Of a stretch of DNA of 21,189 nt, positions 1-5,428 are shown piece after piece. The stretch's first letter is position 1. Each line of letters starts with the position of its first letter. The DNA is taken from contig CAYZEO010000018.1 in NCBI GenBank assembly GCA_964477815.1, positions 1 through 21,189 on the forward strand, written 5' to 3'. The translations under genes were made by a program, and so were the position numbers. Source of the DNA: DAOVGZ01 sp964477815. GTDB taxonomy: Bacteria > Babelota > Babeliae > Babelales > Vermiphilaceae. The notes under the pieces are model-generated. The model saw only the letters and a program-made list of their open reading frames with translations. It did no database searches and had not been told where the DNA came from.

Positions 1-264
1 CCTGTTGCGATTTATATGTTTGGATCGTATGCTTGGGGAGTTCCAACAGAAGAGAGTGATCTTGATTTGCTGATTGTTGTAGATGAATCTGATGAAAAAT
101 CATACAGAAGGCCGGTCGCGGGTTATCGCGCATTGAGGGGTTTAGATATTTCAAAAGATCTGATAGTTCAAACGAAGAAAGAATTCGAGGATTCATCACG
201 CGATGTGGTTACATTGATTTATAAAATTAAAAAGGACGGAGAGCTTATTTATGCGAGAGCATGA
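1..264 (+). CDS. MNT-type nucleotidyltransferase, 5'-truncated by the window edge
   Basis: A minimal nucleotidyltransferase (MNT) domain of the polymerase-beta superfamily, the kind that pairs with HEPN proteins as an antitoxin and can transfer AMP to its partner. The frame is open from base 1, and the residues before the first ATG (base 16) read PVAIY, which is normal for the strand leading into the active site, so the true start lies upstream. The signature GSX10DXD is complete: GS is encoded at 22-27 and is followed, after ten residues, by DLD. A further Asp lies in the GLDISKDL stretch and may be the third carboxylate. The stop codon overlaps the start of the HEPN gene by 14 bases, so the two are almost certainly co-translated. 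The family call is firm. Whether it acts as an AMP-transferring antitoxin is inferred. Confidence 0.85.
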   Translation, partial: PVAIYMFGSYAWGVPTEESDLDLLIVVDESDEKSYRRPVAGYRALRGLDISKDLIVQTKKEFEDSSRDVVTLIYKIKKDGELIYARA

Positions 265-652
265 AAAGTGGCTACGAGTAGTAGAAGATGATCTAAAGTC
301 AGCTAAGGGACTTTTAAGAATCGAAATTTTTTCAACGGAAACATATCATTGTCAACAGGCGGCTGAAAAAGTTCTTAAGGCATATCTCGTTTTTAAAAAC
401 AACAAAATTGTAAAGACGCACGATTTGATGAAACTCATCGTATTGTGTTGTAAGTATGATAAAGATTTTGAACAACTTTATGACGATGCTGAAAACTTGA
501 ATCCATTTGCAACCAAATTTAGATATCCTACGGAATTTGATATTCCTGATTATGAGGATACAAAAAATGCGATTGGGCAGGCAGAGAGGGTTGTTCATTT
601 TGTCACAAAAAAAATTGAAGAATCAAAAACAAAACAACAGAAGCTGTTTTGA
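251..652 (+). CDS. HEPN domain protein, partner of the MNT gene
   Basis: A 133-residue all-helical HEPN protein (PF05168-like). It shows the family pattern YHCQQAAEKVLKA at residues 32-44, THDL at 56-59 and RYP at 91-93. In MNT/HEPN modules the HEPN subunit is the toxin, usually an RNase whose catalytic motif is R-X4-6-H. I cannot find that spacing anywhere in this protein: the only near case is RVVH near the C-terminus, where R and H are two residues apart. It may therefore be a non-catalytic HEPN protein that binds nucleotide or RNA. The start ATG lies inside the end of the nucleotidyltransferase gene, which points to translational coupling. It runs convergent with the minus-strand membrane protein, with only 8 bases between their stop codons. 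Confidence 0.85.
   Translation: MREHEKWLRVVEDDLKSAKGLLRIEIFSTETYHCQQAAEKVLKAYLVFKNNKIVKTHDLMKLIVLCCKYDKDFEQLYDDAENLNPFATKFRYPTEFDIPDYEDTKNAIGQAERVVHFVTKKIEESKTKQQKLF
630..651 (-). terminator. possible terminator hairpin for the minus-strand membrane gene
   Basis: On the minus strand, just after the stop at 661, there is a hairpin with ACAG/CTGT at its core (loop CTT). It extends outward through A/T pairs with one or two bulged bases, and a T-rich stretch follows (bases 629-618 region read in reverse). It lies inside the last codons of the HEPN gene. The stem is weak, so this is only a plausible terminator. Confidence 0.3.
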
Positions 653-660
653 GTGGAGCT

Positions 661-1461
661 CTATTTTTTGTACTCCAAGTAAAGATTGGTTTTTAAAATA
701 TTGTGTGTGCTTGAAAGAATGCATCCAATTAAGGCAAGTATAGCATAGACAACAGTGAGTCCAAGGGGCCCTCGAAGTGGTAATAATAAAAAGGGTGTGA
801 AAGAAAGAATGCCGACAAGGCAGAGCCATGTAATTGCTCCCAGATATTGAGCAAAAAATGTTTTGGTGACATCAGGAGATTTTTTGAACGCATCCAAAAG
901 TGAAATATTTTCCAGCGCTATTATTTGCACAACAAAAAGAGTTGCTAGCGACCAAGTAAGCCTGAGTGATATGGCAACAATTGCCGACATTAAAAAGCAG
1001 GTTTTTCCTGGGGCCTTATTCATAATTGCATCTATCTGGTTGATAAAAATAAAAAAGATGGTTGAAGATGAGGCCCACAATAAGATGGAGCGAATTTTTG
1101 GTAGACAACTGAGAATCATTTTTTTTATTGTCGTAGTGCTGCGTTTCATAATTTTTGATGTGTGTCGTGTCAATGCAACTCCTGCGTAGACCAATACGAA
1201 AAGTTTGACAAGTTGTGTGACCAGTAGGCCTATGTGTTTTATCCAGCCAAAAGTGCTCCAGATACGTACCATAAGGCCCCGCATAAATACAGCAGAGCTT
1301 GAAGGTGAGAATGAAAATAGGTTAAAGACAGTAAGTTCGATTGTTATGCCAATCAGTACAGGTGCACCAAGGTAAATGAGAAGGTATTTGTGCTTCCATA
1401 AAAGGCCAAAACTTTTCAGACCAATGTCGAGTCCCGATTTAAAACGTTTGGCAAAGTTCAT
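661..1461 (-). CDS. polytopic membrane protein, DUF6159-like
   Basis: A membrane protein of 266 residues with about six hydrophobic segments. It opens with a short amphipathic stretch and FGLLWKHKYLL before the first membrane span, then has a hydrophilic loop with LENISLLDAFKKS about two thirds through, and ends with paired spans. This layout resembles the DUF6159 family of bacterial integral membrane proteins, whose function is unknown, but I make that match by eye only. The reading frame also has ATGs at 1482 and 1467. I chose 1461 because a GGAG lies 7 bases before it, while the same GGAG is too close to the ATG at 1467. It is last in a minus-strand run starting at 4035 and is separated from the previous gene remnant by 95 bases, the largest gap in that run, so it could have its own promoter. 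Confidence 0.75.
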   Translation of the reverse strand: MNFAKRFKSGLDIGLKSFGLLWKHKYLLIYLGAPVLIGITIELTVFNLFSFSPSSSAVFMRGLMVRIWSTFGWIKHIGLLVTQLVKLFVLVYAGVALTRHTSKIMKRSTTTIKKMILSCLPKIRSILLWASSSTIFFIFINQIDAIMNKAPGKTCFLMSAIVAISLRLTWSLATLFVVQIIALENISLLDAFKKSPDVTKTFFAQYLGAITWLCLVGILSFTPFLLLPLRGPLGLTVVYAILALIGCILSSTHNILKTNLYLEYKK

Positions 1462-1556
1462 GTCCATTCTCCAAAAAAACAATTTTGAACAACAGAAACT
1501 ACTTTAGTTTTCTGAAGGGTTTGATTGCAACGGTTGTTATCTAGGTCTTGGTTTTT

Positions 1557-1779
1557 TTAGGTCAATCTTGTAACAAGTATAAAAATAGCTATAAAAAGAT
1601 AGCCAGGCGCTATAAGCAGTGGGCTCAGCCTTTTATTATTTTTGTTCAGAAATAGGTATAACAACGCACTGTGAAAGAAAAAAAGAAGAGCAAGTGACAA
1701 TATAGAGTATGTGGGGTGTAGATCGCGCATCAACGTATGCCATTGTTTTTCAAAAAGAAATATGAATAAAAAAAGACAT
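1557..1779 (-). pseudogene. frameshifted paralog of the adjacent small membrane protein
   Basis: A good SD (AGGAG at 1791-1787, 7 bases from the ATG) precedes an ATG at 1779, but that frame stops after nine codons (MSFFIHISF). The next frame is then open for more than 60 codons to a TAA at 1557-1559, and it encodes a membrane protein with YSIL, NKRLSPLLIAPGY and a final hydrophobic span. The gene immediately upstream has YSLL and NKKLSPLLVIPGY at the matching places, so the two are tandem paralogs. Removing one base from the A7 run at 1768-1774 (T7 in the mRNA) joins the ATG to the long frame and gives about 73 residues. The product would lack roughly the first 50 residues of its 120-residue neighbour. 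It may be a decaying duplicate, a phase-variable gene, a slippage-expressed gene or a sequencing error; these cannot be told apart here. Confidence 0.7.
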
Positions 1780-1801
1780 AAGTTTTCTCCTTTTTAAAAA
1801 A

Positions 1802-2164
1802 TTATCTGTATTTAAGAAGAAGGTAGATTATGATGTATCCTGGTATGACAAGCAAAGGGCTGAGTTTTTTGTTTTCTTTTTTGAGGAGTGGCGTTAATAA
1901 AATTGTATGTACAGCTATGAGAGCGGCGACAAACAATAGTGAATATCGTTCGACAATATATGCTGTTAGATGTCTGAGATAAACTATAAGGACAATGGAT
2001 ATAGTCCCCATGAGTAATCCAACACCAAAAATGGAAAAAATATCTGGGCGAAAGATTTTTTTTGTTTTAAGTTTTAGAACAATAAGGGGAATGAGAATTT
2101 GGGTAAAAAAAGAGATCAAAAGCATAGCGAGAAACAATATTTCTTCTAGACCGCCGCCATTCAT
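1802..2164 (-). CDS. small membrane protein with about four spans (unknown family)
   Basis: A 120-residue hydrophobic protein with about four predicted membrane spans. A lysine-rich loop (KLKTKK) follows the first span, and a second basic loop (KKENKKLS) precedes the last. I do not recognise the family. A GGAG sits 7 bases before the ATG at 2164. It begins 19 bases after the D-Ala-D-Ala dipeptidase gene, in the same direction, and is followed after 22 bases by its own frameshifted paralog, so the pair arose by tandem duplication. Position suggests co-transcription with the two exported enzymes upstream. A role as a membrane partner of those enzymes, for example in uptake or anchoring, is only a guess. 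Confidence 0.75.
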   Translation of the reverse strand: MNGGGLEEILFLAMLLISFFTQILIPLIVLKLKTKKIFRPDIFSIFGVGLLMGTISIVLIVYLRHLTAYIVERYSLLFVAALIAVHTILLTPLLKKENKKLSPLLVIPGYIIIYLLLKYR

Positions 2165-2183
2165 TATTCTTCTCCTTTAAAAT

Positions 2184-2783
2184 TTACAGTTCAGAAAACG
2201 TAATATCTAACAAATTATATTTTTTGTAATCCACATCATCAAAGTGCCACCACTCACTATAGTTAAAACGAAACCCATGCTTGACCATGATGTTTTCAAG
2301 TAGTTTGCAGTTTTTTGCAGCCTCTGGTGTCATAGCGTTGTAATTTCTGTGAGCTTTTGCAGAAAAATCGTCAAATTCACTCGGCATTTCTAGCTCTTTA
2401 CCATTTTTGTCTACTAGTGTGCAATCAACCGCAGTCCCCCGATTGTGGTTAGATCCTTTTTGAGGATTTGCAACATATTGTGGGTTAGGAACAAGTTTCC
2501 AAAAAATGTATTGAACCGAGCGTGGACGGTATCCATCCCAAATTTTAAGACCGAGACCTATTTTTTCTAACTCTTTTTGCACTCTGTCTATTTTTTGTGC
2601 CGTTGCTTTACACAAAAAACAGCGTGGACTTTTGTACACCTTTTTCTTGGTAAAGTTATTTGTTGTGGCATACCTGATGTCCAGTTTGATGTTTGGATTG
2701 ATGGTACATAGTTCAACCAAGTCATGTGCACGCGTGACAAAAGTAAAAAAGAGATAAATACAACAGAGAATTATTTTTCGCAT
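2184..2783 (-). CDS. ddpX: D-alanyl-D-alanine dipeptidase (VanX/DdpX, peptidase M15D), exported
   Basis: A zinc dipeptidase that splits D-Ala-D-Ala. All family hallmarks are present: the zinc-binding pattern SxHxxGxAxD (S111, H113, G116, A118, D120), the catalytic Glu and third zinc ligand in EWWH (E177, H180), and the transition-state arginine in DGYRPR (R86). The length of 199 residues fits the family. Residues 1-19 form a hydrophobic signal peptide ending near TRAHD, so the enzyme probably works in the periplasm; known family members are either cytoplasmic (VanX) or exported. It starts 7 bases after the stop of the PLP-enzyme gene with no SD of its own, so translation is probably coupled. 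The likely role is recovery of D-alanine from cell-wall dipeptides. A vancomycin-resistance role has no support, as no vanH, vanA or vanRS genes are present. Confidence 0.92.
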   Translation of the reverse strand: MRKIILCCIYLFFTFVTRAHDLVELCTINPNIKLDIRYATTNNFTKKKVYKSPRCFLCKATAQKIDRVQKELEKIGLGLKIWDGYRPRSVQYIFWKLVPNPQYVANPQKGSNHNRGTAVDCTLVDKNGKELEMPSEFDDFSAKAHRNYNAMTPEAAKNCKLLENIMVKHGFRFNYSEWWHFDDVDYKKYNLLDITFSEL

Positions 2784-2790
2784 ATTTTAA

Positions 2791-4035
2791 TCACAGTCCG
2801 CTATCAAATGACTGAATATCGGTTTCAAAATAACGGTGCAGGCCTTCAGGAAGATCCTTATAATCAACACTATTTGTTACATCTTCAAAGGTTCCATAAC
2901 AAAAAGTGTTCCAAAACAAGATTGTTTTTCCTTGTAGATGTTGGTTGTTTTTTATATCGGACAACATTGCTGTCAAAGCTTTGCCGGTGTATGTTCCTTC
3001 AAGTTTAATATTTTCATGGTCGAATAATTCTTGCAAAGCAGTTGCTTCTAATTCTCTAACTTCAGCATATCTGTAGTTGGCAAAGTTTTGGCGATATTCT
3101 ATATCAGAAGCAGAGACTTTTTGTGCTGGAAAGTTAGGATCCAAGTTAGTAAAGAAGTCAATTGCCTCATTTATCCGTTCTGCTAGTTTCTCAGTTCGGA
3201 AGTAGGCATCACCATTTTTTCCGCTGATCGCAACAGGAATGATTACGCTCTTCAAACCTGCCAGTTGTGCTCCTATAATGAGTCCGCCTGCGGTTCCTGT
3301 ACTTCCAAGTGGAACGTATATGTAGTCAGGTTCGGGTAAAAGCCCGTCTTCAATTTGTTTCTTCAATTCAAATGCTGCATTCATATATCCAAGGAAACCG
3401 ATTGGACATGTTCCTCCCCAGGTGACAATGTATGGAGGTTTCCCCGCATCTTGTAAAGAAGAGCTGTGCTGCCAGATGGCATCTTCTTGATCTTGCTCAG
3501 ATTCATAATATTTTATAATTCCGTTGTGAAAAAGATCCATCAAAAGATTTCGTCGCAAATATGAGGTGTTAAGTTGTGGCCCGAGTAGGCAATAAACGTC
3601 AGAAAAACCGACTCTTTTTGCTTGAGCCAAGGCTGCAAGTACACAATTTGAGCCGGCATCACCGATTGCCATGATTGATCCCGCATCGCTATAAAGTGCG
3701 TCTGCGAGTAAAAATTCGAGTTTTCTTACTTTGTTTCCACCAAAGTATGGGGCACATGGTCCATCGTCTTTGAAATAGAGCCTATCGCTTCCAATTGCTT
3801 CGCCCAGTTTTCCTAATTTTCTTACGGGTGCCGGGAAATTGCCCAAAGATACATGGGGTATTTTGGTTTGTAGCGTTGGAAGTTCCTTCAAAATATCTGG
3901 AAGAGAATCAATGTCCGGTAATATGCTTCTGCTATTGTAATCCGGGACCCATGAATTTATCTGTTCAAATGGCCAGGAAAAAGTAAATGTTGAATATGTA
4001 AAAACAAAAAACATGAGGATTGTTTTTTTGACCAT
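2791..4035 (-). CDS. exported D-cysteine desulfhydrase / ACC deaminase-family PLP enzyme
   Basis: A fold-type II pyridoxal-phosphate enzyme of the ACC deaminase/D-cysteine desulfhydrase family. GGNKVRKLEFL at 99-109 holds the PLP lysine (K102). GDAGSN (125-130) matches the substrate-binding SN loop, and GSTGTAG (244-250) is the phosphate-binding loop. D-cysteine desulfhydrases carry Thr/Ser where ACC deaminase has Glu295 and Leu322; here those positions read T350 (in YTGKA) and T377. This favours D-cysteine or another D-amino acid as substrate. Residues 1-20 form a signal peptide and 21-60 a linker before the catalytic domain, making the protein (414 residues) longer than the usual 330 or so. 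Export is unusual for a PLP enzyme. The ATG at 4035 was chosen over 4062 because AAGGAG lies 5 bases before it. It heads the minus-strand run that includes the dipeptidase. Confidence 0.88.
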   Translation of the reverse strand: MVKKTILMFFVFTYSTFTFSWPFEQINSWVPDYNSRSILPDIDSLPDILKELPTLQTKIPHVSLGNFPAPVRKLGKLGEAIGSDRLYFKDDGPCAPYFGGNKVRKLEFLLADALYSDAGSIMAIGDAGSNCVLAALAQAKRVGFSDVYCLLGPQLNTSYLRRNLLMDLFHNGIIKYYESEQDQEDAIWQHSSSLQDAGKPPYIVTWGGTCPIGFLGYMNAAFELKKQIEDGLLPEPDYIYVPLGSTGTAGGLIIGAQLAGLKSVIIPVAISGKNGDAYFRTEKLAERINEAIDFFTNLDPNFPAQKVSASDIEYRQNFANYRYAEVRELEATALQELFDHENIKLEGTYTGKALTAMLSDIKNNQHLQGKTILFWNTFCYGTFEDVTNSVDYKDLPEGLHRYFETDIQSFDSGL

Positions 4036-4171
4036 TGGAGCTCCTTTTATTTTTCTCGACAAATAATTTTATCTGTCACACAGTAGCAAGAATAAAAAAA
4101 GAGCGAAGGGCCGTGCAAGTTTTCAGGTTCATGGCAAGCGCGAAAAGAGGATGCTTAAAAAAAAGAGCCTC

Positions 4172-4211
4172 AAAAAAAAGCCGCGCTACTTTTTATAGCG
4201 CGGCTTTTTTT
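4172..4211 (-). terminator. rho-independent terminator of the RRM gene
   Basis: A perfect 9-bp stem, GCCGCGCTA (4180-4188) with TAGCGCGGC (4196-4204), and a 7-base loop. It is flanked by eight A on the left and seven T on the right, so it could work in both directions. It lies downstream of the RRM gene on the minus strand and separates that gene from the PLP-enzyme run, which therefore needs its own promoter in 4036-4171. I see no convincing promoter hexamers there. Confidence 0.9.
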
Positions 4212-4272
4212 AATAACTTTCCACCGCCGCCAAGAATCCTAAAGATTACGGCAAGCAGGCCTTGCAGGAAAT

Positions 4273-4533
4273 TTATTGACGAGGTCTGTCCTCACGTGGA
4301 CGAGCTTCGTTCACTCTGAGTGCACGACCGTCAATATCTTTGCCATTAAGTTCTGCGATGGCTTTTTTTGCCTCTTCAGCAGATGCCATCTCAACAAAAC
4401 CGAATCCTTTGGATTCTCCAGAGAATCTGTCTCTGACGATTTTTACAGAAACAACTTCTCCGTATGTTTCAAAAAGAGATTTAAGTGCATCTTCTGTAAG
4501 GCTGTAACGCAAGTTTCCTACGTAAATGTTCAT
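4273..4533 (-). CDS. small RRM-domain RNA-binding protein
   Basis: An 86-residue protein that is a single RNA-recognition motif with a short charged tail. RNP2 is IYVGNL (residues 3-8) and RNP1 is KGFGFVEM (42-49), with the aromatic residues that stack on RNA bases all in place (Y4, F44, F46). The C-terminus (RPREDRPRQ) is short compared with glycine-rich relatives. Bacterial members of this kind, well known in cyanobacteria and found in many other phyla, bind single-stranded RNA and are often linked to stress or cold response; that role is not shown here. The SD is weak (GAAAG about 9 bases before the ATG). It is transcribed alone, ending at the strong terminator at 4172-4211. Confidence 0.93.
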   Translation of the reverse strand: MNIYVGNLRYSLTEDALKSLFETYGEVVSVKIVRDRFSGESKGFGFVEMASAEEAKKAIAELNGKDIDGRALRVNEARPREDRPRQ

Positions 4534-4697
4534 TTGAATTTTCTTTCAGATCTAAAAATTAAAAATAAGAAGGGAATACTGAATTTATATCTTTTTTACT
4601 TTATCTTTCTTCTGAGGGACCTTTCGATTTAAATCAACACTGAATACTTAAACAAGTCTAACAGAAAAAAGTATTGAAGAAAAGTGCTCAATTAGCC

Positions 4698-5324
4698 CTA
4701 TAGCTTATTTTTGAGGTGTTCTAGGACCAGTTGGCTCCAACTTTCTAAGTTATCATATACCAGCTCGCATTCAGATAGCGTTGATAGGACGCCGTTTTTG
4801 AGTTCTGATTTTACTTGAATGTTTTCAGTATCGCCAGTAAGTAGTAGAACAAAGCCAATATGTACCCGCCCGACCGGGTTGGAGTCATCATTCAAAAGGC
4901 CTATTAATTCGATCTTAAAGGAGCCGTTATATTCTATTTCTTCATGAAATTCTCGTTTTGCCCATGCAAACAATGAAGAGTGGGTCATGTCCTCTTGTCT
5001 AATGTGTCCGCCAATTCCCAAAGAATACTTGTTGCGCAATCGCTTTTCCGAAGCTGTTGCGGCTCGCTGCATCAGAAAATATTTATTCTGATTTTTAAAG
5101 ACAAGATAGGGAATTATTTGTTTATAGATCGGGTCCTGTTCCATTTGGGAGCGCCACAGAAATTGTTTTTTCTTCTCTATGATTTTTAAATACTCATCAA
5201 GATCAACAGGCTTGATTCCGTGCCAAGTATCACCAGGAAACAAGTCAGAGCGTTTTACAACCAAAATGCGTTCATCGGTATTAATTGGGTGCTTTTTTTT
5301 AGCCTGAGTTGTTTGTATTGTCAT
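4698..5324 (-). CDS. Nudix-like hydrolase of the COG4112 type
   Basis: A 208-residue protein whose central part carries a Nudix-type signature: GGHI at 105-108, then REFHEE at 124-129, matching the REUXEE metal-binding core. The first part of the Nudix box is not canonical: the residue expected to be Glu seven places before R124 is Ser, and the stretch after GGHI is longer than usual. This fits the COG4112 group of predicted MutT-like phosphohydrolases, which also start with a segment like DERILVVKR (residues 17-25 here). Members are expected to hydrolyse a nucleotide or other phosphorylated substrate; the true substrate is unknown. AAGGAG lies 6 bases before the ATG. The gene is divergent from leuS across a 104-base gap, with a candidate promoter at 5381-5409. 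Confidence 0.78.
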   Translation of the reverse strand: MTIQTTQAKKKHPINTDERILVVKRSDLFPGDTWHGIKPVDLDEYLKIIEKKKQFLWRSQMEQDPIYKQIIPYLVFKNQNKYFLMQRAATASEKRLRNKYSLGIGGHIRQEDMTHSSLFAWAKREFHEEIEYNGSFKIELIGLLNDDSNPVGRVHIGFVLLLTGDTENIQVKSELKNGVLSTLSECELVYDNLESWSQLVLEHLKNKL

Positions 5325-5380
5325 TTCATACTCCTTGTTTGAGGCGTGTTGCCATTGTAAAAAAATAAGAGTCCAATATC

Positions 5381-5409
5381 ATTAAAAATGAATAATGTGT
5401 TATTTGCAA
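5381..5409 (-). promoter_or_regulatory. candidate sigma70-type promoter for the Nudix-like gene
   Basis: Read on the minus strand, TTGCAA (5409-5404) and TTTAAT (5386-5381) are separated by 17 bases and lie about 57 bases before the start codon. The match to the -35 box is partial (4 of 6) and to the -10 box good (5 of 6). Confidence 0.35.
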
Positions 5410-5428
5410 GTTAGGTTGAGGGATCGTC

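Noticed and set aside
863..1189. 108-codon plus-strand ORF opposite the membrane protein at 661-1461
   Set aside because: The opposite strand has a coherent membrane protein with an SD, and this frame has no SD and no protein-like pattern.
2184..2783. VanX-type vancomycin resistance
   Set aside because: Only the dipeptidase is present; no D-lactate ligase, dehydrogenase or VanRS regulators are nearby, and the protein has a signal peptide.
4035..4632. Plus-strand ORFs crossing the PLP-gene start, the terminator and the RRM gene
   Set aside because: They run through a strong terminator and opposite the RRM motifs; their translations look random.
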